A DNA stretch of 64,000 nt from Aquilaria yunnanensis (lineage: Eukaryota; Streptophyta; Magnoliopsida; Malvales; Thymelaeaceae). Below, piece after piece: positions 21,576 through 34,300 of this stretch. The translations under genes and the position numbers were made by a program. Under the pieces are notes generated by a model. It was given only the letters and a program-made list of their open reading frames with translations, made no database searches and had not been told where the DNA came from. Each line of letters begins with the position of its first letter. Position 1 is the first letter of the stretch. Location: the NCBI GenBank assembly GCA_039654915.1, contig CM077597.1, positions 28,990,001 to 29,054,000 on the forward strand. Reading direction: 5' to 3'.

Positions 21576-21946
21576 ATTGCCTCTATTAGGATACATTGTG
21601 GTGTTAAACTATTAAGTTACTTTTGGGTGCATGCTAGGGTTAAAATGTGCACAAACTATTACTTGAAATTGAAGTAACTTGTATTTTATTGTCTTGGCAT
21701 GTTTTAAGCATGTTTTAAAATGAATGCTTGAGCAATGTTTTTCTTAAATTGTTTACTTATTTGTTTTGCATCGCCAGGACAAACACATGCATATTTTCTT
21801 ACAGGGTAGGCTAAGAAACTAGTTACACATAAATTGTCTAACTTTACCTACAAGTAATAGTTAGCCAATAGTAACTAAGTGGGATCATAATTCCAAAAGG
21901 CCTACAAGTTAAGAGATTCAGAGGACTGGGACCCCGTTCCATGACA
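21571..21946 (+). mobile_element. LTR remnant, right part
   Basis: Continuation of the LTR interrupted at 4498. It starts with the second copy of the aagac target duplication and follows the solo LTR (45885-46250) to a matching terminus: 'ccccgttccatgaca' here against 'ccccgttccgcgaca' there. No PBS is recognisable immediately after 21946. Confidence 0.7.
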
Positions 21947-23881
21947 ATAATGAACATTGTCCTCAATGGGAAAGGAAAAGTGATAAGCATGGTGGGTGCA
22001 CCTGCGGTTATGAACTGAGACTCACTGAGGGTCAAGGAGTAAATTGCATCCCTCCTTCTTTTACATCGATCTTTACCCATTATCTTGAGTAGCAATGGGG
22101 ATGACACACATTCTTTACGAAAGCAATTGGAGATGGCAATGAACAAGGGATAGTAGTTGAGCGATGGCAAAGTAAAACAAAGTAAAGAAGAAGGAAAGAA
22201 AAATATCAAACGTGAAGCTAGGAATTTGTGTCTAGTAGGAGAGAAAAGACAAGGTGATGCATAAAGGATGGGGAAAACAAACAATGTTGTGTTGGCAACA
22301 TTGTTAATAGAGAGAACAAAATGCTTTGCATTTTTCTCGTCACTTTTAGCCACTTTTTGTCCCAAGATGAAACAAAATGATGTCAGACTCATATGCCTAG
22401 ATGCTGTGCAAGCGTCATTTATATCGTTTTGACATCACTTTGCATCATTTCATGCATAATGTTTAACTTACCTCACACTTGATGGCTTTGAATTTGAATC
22501 TCCTACAACCAAAATTAGCCACCTAAAATTATGTTGTTCGACCTTCATACACAAAATGTAAAAATAAAAGATAAAAAAATTGTTGTAGAAACTAATTATG
22601 TAATAAAACACTCAATGACAGGAAAATGAAATTAAAATAAATCATCAAGTTGTCTCCCGATAAGTGGTAAATTTTATGTTGCTAGATCAAGAAGCACTCG
22701 AGCAAAACAAGTCTATGGAACCGTAATGCTTTTTCCCAATTTGAAATCCAGCATTATCCTCAATGTTATAGAAAGAAAAAATAGGGGATCATACCTAAGA
22801 AGACTCTTCCAAAAAAGCACACTAATCATCGTTATCTTCTAGCCATGTTAATATTAGAGAAGTTAGAATATTAATCACTGAGAGATTTTTCTGGTGATCG
22901 AGAAAAAGCTTGTTACCATACAGATGGCCCATCATGGATGGAAGAGCTCACTGGAAAAGATAAAATTAAAAAACATTCACTAGAGGCTAAAAACATGCTA
23001 CAAACTAAAAAAAAAACATACCAAAATCCTACTAAACAGCAAGAGGAAAAAGGCAAGCTATAGTTACCTTGAAGGAGTATAAGGCAGTTGGAAGAGAACT
23101 ATAGTCATTAGCTCTAGCCTAATAGATAGTTCAGGTGAATAAGTCTAAAAGGCTTAGCTTGCTCAAAAAATTGCAATAAGTGAGGGACCCCCGAAAGTGA
23201 TACTTTTTAAAGAGCCCCCACTAAAAAGGTCGACCCTACAATCTAAACCATAATTGCCATAAGGGATCCCGAAGGTCTTTAGCAAAAAATCGGGAGAATG
23301 GCCAAAAACCTCTTATATTAGAAGCCCCAAATTTGTCTTGTTCCAACTCAGGCATTTGAGGGGGACATATGATAATACATCCAAGGTATCGATACTTGAA
23401 CCCCTAGAAAGCCACTGATGGTGCCCCACCTGGACTCCACGTATCCTCAAACAATATAAACACTCTGCCACAACAACCGGACACTTGCCCTTCGTGGCCA
23501 AGTTATGAAGGACTCACCTCATGTCTGTTTGCAAAGGTTTTAGAATACTGCACCTGTATCGATACCCCCTCTATTTCCACCGTTGGATTAAAAAATCAAT
23601 GATTTTTAGTAAAACTATGTTTTACAACCAGAAGTTTTAACCGTTAAATACTCTCGTACCTAGAGTTTATCTTTTGTCTTATTTCTTTGCTTAAGAACTA
23701 ATCAAACTTCTAAAGCTTTTCTCTTTTAGTAATTAAAAATCATTGTTAAAACTTTCCCAAGAATATCACCCAAGTTGCATAGCAACCATAAGACCCATAG
23801 TTGAGTAAAGAGAGCAGTAAGATTGCATAAAACATTGACAGATATCCAGTAAAGCCATGAACACTGATTAATAATTACTAA
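21947..23881. other. Intergenic/old repeat DNA, no gene recognised
   Basis: Only short ORFs without recognisable domains. A 182-codon minus ORF at 22392-21844 crosses the LTR end and is not supported. No PBS, TIR or tandem repeat is evident. The right end leads into the pararetrovirus sequence. Confidence 0.5.
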
Positions 23882-24983
23882 TGGATAAAATTATTAGAAA
23901 TTTGGTTAGGTCTGCTTCAAAGAAAAAAGAAGAAGAGGAAACTATGTGGAATAGAAAAATAAAGAACTCATAAGCAACACTCATTCAGGATGTTGAGAAA
24001 AAAATTAGGAAATTGGAATATTCCTAAAATGGATAAATGGAATGTTTATCAAAATGGAACTTTTGATTTTAGAATGACTTATGCTATTAAAACAGTAGAA
24101 AAAAACTATTCCAATTATGGAAAAATATCATAAATTTGAACTGTTTTCAAAATACATTATTAAAGATCATCTAGAAAATCATTATAACTATTTGCATGCA
24201 GGATTGGTGCAAATTGCTTTAAAACCTTTAACAAGAAATGGTGTGAACACATCTGTGATAATCGCCTTAAGAGATTATAGGCATAACAAGTTTTCTGATT
24301 CTTTGTTAGGCATTGTTATATCAAGTTTGTGTGATAGACCAATTCATTTCAATTGCCATCCAAACTTTACTGTTTCCTTAAAAGATCCTCATATCATGAA
24401 AGTATTAACTGCTAATATCATGACATCTAGTTTTGATATGTTTGAAGGATGCCAGAATATTGCTTTGGTTTATAGAATTTATTACAAGGTCATGACAACA
24501 CAGATTGAGTCTAAGGCTTTAGAATTTGATACTCGAGGAGAAACTTTGTTGCTAAAAGCTAACACAAAAAAAAAGTAATGCTATTATTCCAAAACCAATA
24601 AAATTGAGAGATATTAAGCTCCCAAAAAATGGATTTTTCAAAATGAAAAGCCAATTAAAATTTTAACACCCTAAGAATTAGAAAGAATAATTGAATATGA
24701 AAATGGAGAAGAGGAAATTAGACTCAGTAAATATAGAATAACAAAAATTGATTTTTCAAAATTGGAACAAAAAAGGCTCCCTTCAAGAATCGCTTATAAG
24801 CCTTATAAACCTTCTAGAGCTTCATGTTCTTATGTTCCAGAATCTGAACATGAAAAACTTGTAGGAGGAGTTAGGGAATCTACAAAACAAGTTTCACATT
24901 CTGTTTATAGAATAGATCCAATTGTCTTAGAAAAAGGCCATAAATTAGGACAGCAAGAAGAAAAAGTGAAATTGTATCAATAG
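23882..24983 (+). pseudogene. Pararetrovirus movement protein region
   Basis: Starts at an ATG at 23882 (MDKIIRNLVRSASKKKE) and has at least two frame changes and several stops before the open block 24117-24578. That block has the style of the 30K-superfamily movement proteins of caulimovirids (LHAGLVQIALKPLTRNGVNT and a following 'ALRDYRH' strand). A further block, 24762-24983, continues in another frame. The product would move virus through plasmodesmata; this copy cannot encode it intact. Confidence 0.75.
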
Positions 24984-25019
24984 GACCCGTAAATCCTAGT
25001 TTTTCAGACTTCAAGTTAA

Positions 25020-26880
25020 ATGTTCTGTCATAATCATTTAAGTTTGATCCTCAAAGCTTGAATATAGATTTTTGGTCAGGAAAGAATGAAATTAAAAGAA
25101 AGTGGTTTTATGATACTTATACCAAGGAACATAGAAAATAAATTAAGCACCTATAGTATAAAAGAATAATAAGAACTAAAAAGAATTTAAAATTCTTTGA
25201 ATGGCTTATTCCAGCCATAGTACTGGATGAAGAAACTACTATCGATCTTTTACAAGAAACTTAGTCTACCTATAAAACTAAAGATGGAAAAGAAATTACT
25301 TCCCCACACCCACCTAATACTACGGTAATATTGGGAGAAGAAACCAAAACATCGGCTTCACCCTTTAAAATTTTTTATGAAGTTCTAGAAAATGCTAAGA
25401 AATCTGTTGATAAGAAAATCTCCAAAATGTCATAGAATAGAATAATGATACAAATCTTTATCTATAATCCCTAGGTAAACAAATGAATAGAATTGAAACA
25501 TCTTTAGATAAACAAATATTTGGTCTTACAAAAGCTTCTGTCTACAAACTAGAACTTTTTCTAGAAACAATGAAATCTCCAATAAGTTTTCCTAAAAAAC
25601 TTCTAGAATTCAAATGGAAACCAAATCATAGAATTATTGATTTAGTTTATCAAATAGCTAAATTGACAATTAAATCGAATGAACCAAAAGAATCTACAGA
25701 CAAAAAACAAAAAGGCCTTTAGATTAATGTCATTGGGGAGACTACTAATATTCAAGAAATAATTGATTCTTGCCCTTTAGCACCAGAGTCCTTAGAATTA
25801 AATAGAATTCTTTCTGAATGGGGCAAAGGTGGTCCAATAAGAAGAAATTTTAACACTTGGAAATGGAACATATCTTATCGTTATGCCCAAACAAAGCCAT
25901 CACCAGTAGATATAAGGTTAGACAATGAATTTAATTATGTTTTTGCTTAATATAAAGGAAATTAAATTAGAGAATGGAACATTGACGGTTTATCAGAATA
26001 TCATATAGTAAACACTACCCAACACTTGATTATGTATAGAATAGTCGCTAGAAAAGAAGTTGATAATTTAGACCTAGAAGTTGCAAAAATGATAATAATC
26101 GGTTTCAAATGCCAATTAGAGAATTGGTGGGATAAGTGTCTAACTGAACAAGGTAGGCAAGAAATAAAGAATGTAAGAAAAATCTTTACGGTTCAACATG
26201 GTGGTCAGTTAATCCAAACAAGTGAACCAGACATTGTAAATATATTACAATGCACAATTTACTCAAATTTTATAGGAGACACAGCAAGCAAAGAAAGTAG
26301 AAATGTTGAGTTACTATTAAATCTGAGATGCAGAACTTTATCAGATTTAGAATGGTATAAAGATAATTTTCTTACTAAAGTTTATGAAAGAGGATACTGT
26401 AGATCTATGATTTGAAAAGAAAAATTCATAAAAGGATTACTTAAACATTTTGGCCAATTAGTTATTGATCATATTAAAGAAAAAAACAAATGTCATCAAC
26501 CTAATTCAGAAAACTATACTTTTGGTCAAATCATAGCAAAATTTAAAGAATTTGGTCTAAAAATGTGACATGAAATGAAATGGAAAAAAACATGTGAAAA
26601 GATAAAGGTTAGCAGGAAAAAAAAAATGGGAAAGTTTTGCTCTCAATTTGGTTATGACATTCTTGAGCCACATATAGAATATGAACCTAAAAAATAGAAG
26701 AAACATAAAACCTATAGAAAATATAGGAGAAATTTTTTTGAAAGGTTAGAAGAAAAACCAGACTCATCTAAGAAGTATAAAAGAAGAAGCTTTAAATCTA
26801 AAAAAGATCAGAAGGTTTGTTGGCAATGTGGTAAACTAGGACATTATGCTAATAAATGCAACACAAGATAAAAAATAAAC
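25020..26880 (+). pseudogene. Pararetrovirus coat-protein region with CCHC zinc knuckle
   Basis: Open blocks at 25483-25722 and 26026-26415 carry a charged, Trp-rich capsid-like sequence (WWDKCLTEQGRQEI). A lysine/arginine-rich stretch follows, then the knuckle CWQCGKLGHYANKC (C-x2-C-x4-H-x4-C) at 26818-26859, then an in-frame stop. The knuckle is intact, while the flanks have stops and shifts. Confidence 0.75.
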
Positions 26881-29290
26881 TGTTTAGAAATAGATGAAGG
26901 TTTGAAGAAAATTTTAATGCAAATCATGCTAAATAACGAAAGTGAACCTGAAGAAGTCTCGAGAGAAACAACTTCTGAAAGCTCTGAAGCAATAAATGAA
27001 ATTTGTCTTTCCGATAGTTTAGAATCTAAATCAGATGATTGTGGTTCAAACTATGGTTGTGATTCTTTCCAATTACAAAATTCATTTGATAGCCTCCAGC
27101 GGAATGAAATCCAAGTTAATGTCCTCATTGAAGAAGATGAAAAAATTTTAGAATTTGCAAGAGAGATTGATGATATAGAGTTAAGAAAAGAAATTTTGTT
27201 AAAACACCTTGATAAAGCAAAAAACCAAGAGAATCAAACAAATCAAGGTAAAATAAATTTTAAGAAAAAAGTTGATATCCAAGAAATAACTAAGCCACCA
27301 GTCTATAGCTTAAATGAAATCCTGAAAAGAATAGACAAGGCACATAAGAGTCAAAAGGAACCAACAATAGCAGAATTAAAAGGGAAAATATTATAAGTGC
27401 AAATGGAAATAAAATCTCTCAAAAATAGGATTGAGATTTTAAAACTCCATAATTTTAAGGATGTTCCCAAGACTTCCTAGAAAATGATCTAGTCATGGAA
27501 GAAATGGAAGAATTTAGCTTTAAAACAAAACATAAATAAATAGGAAAAATATTGCTAAAATATGCCAAGAAAATAAAGCCTTTGAAATAAAAAATTCCCA
27601 AGAAAAACCTTTGCAAATTAATAAAGTCCATTCTATGCCAAATCAAAGATTCACCTGCAGAATGACTTTATTAATATAGAACCAATTCAAATTAATAGCA
27701 ATTGTCTTAGTTGATTTGGGAGCTGATAAAAACTGTATTAAGGAAGGAATTGTCCCTATCAATATCTTGATATATAATTTGGAGCAATTACTGCTACTAA
27801 CAAAGAAACAATACCAATAAGATTTAAGCTGATAAATGTTGCTGTGTGTAATGAGGATATCTGTATCAAGCAGCACTTCACAATTTTAAAAATTAATCAA
27901 GAAATAATTTTAGAAACTCCATTCTTGGCCACAATAATGCCTTTTAAGGTACGTATGAATGGAATTTTGACCAAGAAGTTTGGAAAGAAAATCACTTTTG
28001 AATTTACTGAACCACCTAGAAGATCGTTACTAGAAGAACTCAGCATAAATTTGGGAAGAAAACAAAATGTTCTTATGTGTTTACAATAGGCAGTAAAACA
28101 CAATAATATTGAAGAAAAATTAGAAGACCAAGAGCAAAAACAAAGAATAGAACATTTCAAAGAAAGTCTAGCCAAAAGGGTTTGTACTAATATCCCTAAT
28201 TCTTTTTGGCAAAGAATGAAACACATATGGATTAGGTACCCAATACCTAATAAGAAAGATTTGTTATCAAGACTTCATAATGCCGTAAAATTTTTAAAAT
28301 TTGATATGAAGTTAGGATACTAGCAAATCCAAATTGCCAAAGAAGATAAGTATAAAACAGGATTCAATGTTCCACTTGGCCACTATGAATGGAATGTTAT
28401 GCCTTTTGGTTGAAAAATGCCCCGTCAGAATTTTAGAAAATTATGAATGAAATCTTTAATCCTTATAACTCTTTTGCTATTGTTTCCATTATTGATGTGC
28501 TTGTGTTTTCTCAATCAATCGATCAACATTGGAAGCACTTGAATAAGTTTGTAAAAATAGTAGAAGATGCAGGATTAGTTGTACCAGCAAAAAAGATGGA
28601 ATTGTTCCAAACTAAAATCAAATTTTTAGGACGTATGATTCACAAAGAAACAATTAAACCCATTGATAGATTAATAAGTTTTGTTGATAAATTCCCTAAT
28701 AAAATAAAGGACAAGAAATAGTTGCAAAGATTTTTGGGCAGTTCAAATTGTGTTCCAGATTTTTATAAAGATCTTGCCAAGAATTGTGAACCTTTGTTTC
28801 ATAGCCTTTAAAAGAATCCTCCTGATTGGAGTCTAGAACAAACTAAAGTAGTCCAAATGGTCAAAAGAAGAATAAAAGAAATTTCTTGTGTAAATATTTC
28901 CAATCCTGAAGATTTTAAAATTGTTGAAACAGATGCTAGTGATATTGGCTATGGTGGAATATTAAAACAGAAAACTAATGACAAAGTACAATTAATAAGA
29001 TTTACTTCAGGAGTTTGGAATCAAGCTCATTAGAATTATGCTACCATTAAAACGGAAATTCTTCCGATTGTTCTTTTTGTGTTGCAAAATTTGAGGAATA
29101 TTCCTCCTCAACAAGAAATTTTTATTCAGAGTTGATTGTAAAACAACTAAAGAAGTATTTTTGCTCGATGGCAAGCCATTTTATTTGCTTTTGATTTTGA
29201 TATTGAATATATTGCAGGAGAAACAAACTCTCTTCATGATTTCTTGACTAGAGAATTTTTGCAGGAAAGAGAAGATGACAAAGAATTTAA
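26881..29290 (+). pseudogene. Pararetrovirus protease, reverse transcriptase and RNase H
   Basis: An acidic linker (26902-27396, open) leads to a protease-like VLVDLGADKN (27704 onward; the usual Ser/Thr after the Asp is Leu). RT motifs follow from about 28220, with FLGRMIHKETIKP late in the domain. The catalytic box, normally Tyr-Ile-Asp-Asp, reads Ser-Ile-Ile-Asp at 28485-28496, so the first Asp is gone. RNase H begins near 28920 (VETDASDIGYGG), and its C-terminal part near 29200 (FDIEYIAGETNSLHDFLTRE) is readable. Stops interrupt RT and RNase H several times. The enzyme cannot be functional. Confidence 0.85.
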
Positions 29291-29299
29291 ACCAAAAAA

Positions 29300-30529
29300 A
29301 CAAAGCTGTTCTCGGTCAAGAATACGAAGAGGAAATGATGGAAGTAGAAGCATGTCTAAAGATGGACACAGAACTAACTAGAACTCTTCTAGCTTAACAT
29401 CATTAGCCTCTAGAAATCCCTAAGAAGGAAGAAAAATCTCTCAAAGAATTGACTCATAAAAATATAAAATAAAAAAGAAAACCCTCAAAGAAAAAAGAAA
29501 TTTCCCTTTACAGTTTGGGTATACCAAATGTATTCCAAGAAATAGAAAGGAAATGTTCAATTTCCCCAGAAGATAATGACTTCAAATGTCTTTCAGTTAT
29601 TGGACTAGCAAAAAAATATTGACCTGACCATCAGAATCATCAGTGGCAACTTCAGCCACTCAAGAAACCTCCATTCTTTGAGTTAATTCTCCAAGAAACT
29701 TGTTTTGTTGAAATTGAACATAAACCCAGAAGAACTAAGATCACTGTTAAAAATAATGATAGAGGATCTCAAGAAAAATTTATTACCAAATTGGAAATTT
29801 CCTCATTTAAGATTTTAAAAGTCTGGACCATTGAAGAATGAGGAGGTCCATCTAGAAGAAGAAGAATCTTGACCAAAGGAAAATATGAAAACACATTATT
29901 TTCCTATTGGGACTATATTGAAGCTTGGGATGAAGTCTTCCATATCTAGAATAGAGATCATCAACATTCATGGATGGTCCTATTCAAAACTAAGCAAAGG
30001 AGGTTCCCGAACTAGTTGTATAATTGGTACTTTAGAAAGGGTTTGTTAAGAGACTTTTTCCTAAAACAAGTGATGAAATCCTTTGAAGGATTTTGCATGT
30101 TCCAAAATCAATTCCTTAAGAAAGACCAGAAACTACCATTCCCAGACTTCTTCTTTGTGGTTATGAACCACATCCCATGGATTCTCCAACGGCATTATGA
30201 AAAGCAAGAAGTGGATTATGACACTCATTTTACTCCTTACCTAGAATGAATTTGGGAAGTTAAATGGTGGGAAAAATGCTTGATTAATGAATATCTTCCC
30301 GAGAATATCAGATTTAATAAATTCAATATAATTGATTAAGAAGAAAATCCTGATGAAGATTTCTTGGAAGTCATGCTTAACAAATTTTATCAAAGAGGGC
30401 AATTCAAAGATAGTCAAATTCCTATCTCAGCAATGAAGGAAAGAATCCTAAAATCAACTCAAAAGCAGTTGATCCAGAAGGAGAGCATTGGATCCTCTTC
30501 CAGCAAAGGTGACTCAACAGGGTCCTAAT
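29300..30529 (+). pseudogene. Pararetrovirus second ORF (unknown function)
   Basis: Downstream of RNase H there is a further coding-like stretch with stops: SYWDYIEAWDEVFHI near 29900, an open block at 30016-30249 (DFFLKQVMKSFEGFC), then a continuation to SSSSKGDSTGS near 30525. I recognise no domain. Its place after the polyprotein is the reason for comparing the copy with florendoviruses. Confidence 0.55.
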
Positions 30530-30704
30530 AGAAGTGTCGTTAGAAGCAGACAAAGAAGCAACCAGCCAGCTGTCAAGAATAGTATTCCCCACTATTAGAA
30601 ATAATGGAGCACTAACCGGCTATAATGGAGAGTGGTCCCAGACTTTCCTGTTTTCTAATTGGTAGAAGCCAGCTAGCCTTATCACCAAGGTTCCAAGATT
30701 CTGC

Positions 30705-30714
30705 CTATTTAAAG
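30705..30714 (+). promoter_or_regulatory. TATA-like box of the pararetroviral promoter
   Basis: ctatttaaag lies downstream of the last viral ORF and is followed by a CT-rich stretch (30750-30772), as near caulimovirid pregenomic transcription starts. An inverted CCAAT (attgg) lies about 45 bp upstream. Confidence 0.55.
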
Positions 30715-30946
30715 ATGCCTTCTACCTTAGTTCAGGTATACAAAAAACAATCTCTCTTTCTCTCTCTCTAGTCCATGCGTTAGACAATATTTCTTCCACC
30801 AGAATTTAAGTTGTATGCTTTAGTGTTTAAGTGGTGTGCCTGTACCTATACACTAGGAGTGTGGTTCTTGTTGAAGCTTGGCTTTCTCCTTCAACAGTAT
30901 AAGCTTGTAATCATTCTAGTGTTCCTTGTTGTTATGTGGTAAACTA

Positions 30947-31178
30947 CTCCATCCGTCCCATAAATTTTGATACATTTGACTTTTTGTTGTATTTTGACTC
31001 AATTTTATTCATATTATTGTTTGTTAGAAAAAATAAAAAAAATAACTTTAGAAACTACATATCTTGAATTATCATTCATATACAAAGATTTTTTATTTAT
31101 ATATTAGAATATTGAAAATAAAAAATTATAGATTAATTGCTAAAAACAAATGGAGCAAAATTTTTGGGATGGAGTGAG
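30947..31178. mobile_element. Stowaway-like MITE in the pararetrovirus leader
   Basis: 232 bp with terminal inverted repeats CTCCATCCGTCCCA / TGGGATGGAGTGAG and a flanking TA duplication (30945-30946 and 31179-31180). These are the hallmarks of Tc1/mariner-derived Stowaway MITEs. It contains no ORF. Confidence 0.85.
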
Positions 31179-31334
31179 TAGTTTTTACTAGTTATCTGTA
31201 CGTTTATATTCTCTGTTAATAAAGCATAAGTATGAAGTTTTAATATGTATCCCCGCTTTGCCTAATTAAGTTATAACATTCTGAATTTTGAATTTTGTTA
31301 GCTTGTTTGCCGTTAAGTAATACCAGGACAAGTT

Positions 31335-31350
31335 TGGTATCAAAGCGAAG
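31335..31350 (+). other. tRNA-Met-type primer binding site of the pararetrovirus
   Basis: tggtatcaaagcgaag matches the initiator-tRNA-Met PBS used by caulimovirids (usual form TGGTATCAGAGC), with one change in the first 12 bases. It is placed downstream of the promoter, as expected. Confidence 0.65.
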
Positions 31351-34300
31351 TTAAAAAAAAATTGTATGTTTTTAAAAGAAATGTCCTTCTTGGTAAAATT
31401 TTAGAAAATCCGAGAAAAGAAGAAAAGCGATGGTACAGGTACAGGTTCTGTATCGAAGAAAAGTCCATTTGCTTAGATACTTCCTATGTACGATCACAGC
31501 TAATAGGTTTGCTTGCTCTTATTAAACCATAAAAAACTAACCGCCATAGCTGTATTGTAAATATAATAACATTGATTTTGGAATGGAAACTTAAAAAAAT
31601 CATGCTATTTAATTAATTATATGTTAAAGAATTTTATATTAAACATATATGAAATAAATTTTAATAAATAATTAATACATGAATAAGGGCGAAATTTAGG
31701 GCACCGGGGTCCACAGCACCAGCCCCTCAAGTAGCCCAGCCGGCCAGTGGCAGGCTACTAATGTGCGTACATAAACAAGTTTCGATCAAGTATAAAGTTC
31801 GAAATTAATTTAGTTAATGTTTGTATACTTTCTTCTCTCGTGCTTTAAAAGACCTTCAACTGTACGAGCTGCTTAAGAGGGAAAAGTAAAATTTGAAATA
31901 AGCTGTCTAAATAAGTAAATGTGACAAATTTCCTAGGGCATAAGAAATAAAAAAACTGACAAACATTTTACGGTAGCGGAAATATTATTTATTTTCCATC
32001 TGTTTTATTTCTTGTACATTTTTTTTTTCCATTAAAATCTTTAATGTATAAAAAAATGAAAAAATCTTATTCATTTGTAAATTGGCCAATAATACTGAAA
32101 TTTTTTATTGTGAATTGGGCTAACCACGTTGTCTTCTAGCCCTAGATAATCTAACCCCAGCAAAAAACTAATCACGTTCTATCTTCCTTCCAGCAACAGT
32201 GCCAGCACCTTTCATGTGCGCGTGAATTGCAAACAAAATAAAAAATAAAGAGAGACTTGCTGACTTGGTAGCTGCACAAATAAAACAAGTGGACCGACTT
32301 TTAGCCTTCTACTTCGTTGATAAATAATGAGAATGAAAACATGTTCTCCCCACAACTCACGTCATGTTTTCACTTAATTATATGTATGGTTTTCTCAACT
32401 TAAAATAACTTGTTGTACTTTCTATATATCATTTTCACAAATTTTTAATGGACAATTAGTTTAAGAATTTAGAATGAAGAATTGAAAAGGCCCCTAACTC
32501 TAAATCAAAAATATTTTCCCACTACAAAGATAAGCGAACACCAATCAAAGAAAAGAGAAAAGGTGATATGATGCTAGATCAAGTACTATTCATCTTAATA
32601 AGGAGAAAGGGGATCCAAAATGAAATGATTTTGAAGATTGATTTGATGAAAAGATATTAGAGACTTTATGAAATATATTTAACGTTTATCATGAAATAAT
32701 TGACATTGAATAAAAGCTGCTTACTAGTTGCATCTTGTCTCTATATCTGTCAATTTTTTAATTTGCATTTGGCTTCTGTCTACTCTTTTATAAAACTATC
32801 ATGATATCCACAGCATTTGGTACGATGCTTGAGACCCTTTGAGACAGCTACCCCTGGAACCACAAATAGAGTTTGTGGGCCTGAAAATTGTGTGTTTAGA
32901 GAAAACCTCTAGATGCATAAGCCAATAACGTCTTCGGCGAAGAGTATTGCTTAAAGGAAACTTAAGCCTGGTAGATAAAGTCTACATTTTCCAGTATCAA
33001 AGAGGCTACAAACAGGCCGTAGGTTGTGCATGTCATAGGAGGAAACGTCCCTTGTTACGTGATTGGATTCATGATCATTGGAATCCTTCCTTCACATGTT
33101 CCAAGCTTTACTAATGGTAAACACATAAAGGCAAAAGCCCATGAGCAACGCTTGAATTCACTTCTCTATGTCAGGCTCATGAGTGGCTTTTCAATAGGCG
33201 TGCATAATTAGCAATCCGAAGCTTGATAGGTTATTAATCAGCCCCCCAAACCAAAATGAAGGGGACCCGAAGGTGAAGGGACACTTTTGGTGCGGCTCAT
33301 ACATCACACCTTAGGATAAGCCTATGGTACAAGTCCTAAAGTGAATGCCTTATCAATGCCCTAAAATTGTTTCCAGGTTCCGCTTCCCATTTTGTTGACA
33401 ACTTCCCCTTCTGCAAGAATCTTCTTTACATTCTAGCACTATCCTTGGATTCATGCCTTGCAAGCACAAGTCATCAAGGAGCTTCCAACCTTTTTACTCA
33501 AGGTAAAAGCTCATCCCCCCAGTGGTCTTCTAACAGTTTCTGACATAGCCCCTTAGGTAAACCTAGTGCCATATACCACTCATTAAATATCTTACTTGAC
33601 CTTACTAATTCAACTCTAATTAAGACATTGAAACTAGGGATTTACAAGCCTACGTTGTTCAATTAGCTTTCCACTAGGTGGGCAGTAACAGCTTCTATGT
33701 TTTTTTCTAAATTTCATCATGCTAGATGTGGTCCCAAGGTAAACCCTTTTTAACACCTAAAAACCTTCCTTAACTAACAATTGATATTTCTTCACATTCA
33801 AAATTGGCATCTGGTAGATAGAATGTCATTGCCCGACATACAACTATCCTTAAACACGCCTTAAACAAAAAAAAAACATGCAATTTTTGTGGTTAAACAA
33901 ACTTAGAGTCACTATACTACATAAAAGGGCTAGAACAATAAGCTAAGAATACTAGCAAATATGGTCATGTAACCTAACCTAAATCCTACGAACCCAATAA
34001 CTGCCCAGAAGGCTAGCTAACATATTCATGACTAGAAAAGTAAGCTTTGTGAACCTTTACTCATAACCAAACTTTGTTTGAACTCTAAGTCAAACCTTAG
34101 TTCAAAATAGCTGATGGAACAATAAAAGTTTAAATAGCAGACAAATGGAGTTTAACCTAATTAACTCTTAAGACCATGTCTAACCTAAATTAGACTTGCA
34201 TTAAGTTCGTAGAAACTAGGTAGGACTTGACAACTCCTTGCTTGAGCTTAATTCCTTATTTTTCAAAAAGTAGATAATAGGCCAAATTGAGTTCAATTAC

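Larger units (their letters stand above)
23882..31350 (+). other. Endogenous pararetrovirus (Caulimoviridae), degenerate, florendovirus-like layout
   Basis: Plus-strand remnant with parts in the order movement protein, coat protein with CCHC knuckle, aspartic protease, RT, RNase H, then a second ORF, a promoter-like region with TATA box and a tRNA-Met-type PBS. The PBS lies at the far right although it precedes the genes in a virion genome, so the copy is a linear cut of a circular genome. Numerous stops and frameshifts interrupt every ORF, and the RT catalytic box has lost an Asp; it is an old, non-functional insertion. A second ORF downstream of RNase H is the arrangement I associate with florendoviruses; genus assignment is tentative. 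A Stowaway MITE sits between the promoter and the PBS. Confidence 0.85.

Noticed and set aside
21844..22392. 182-codon minus ORF
   Set aside because: It crosses the LTR terminus at 21946 and shows no domain or codon pattern.
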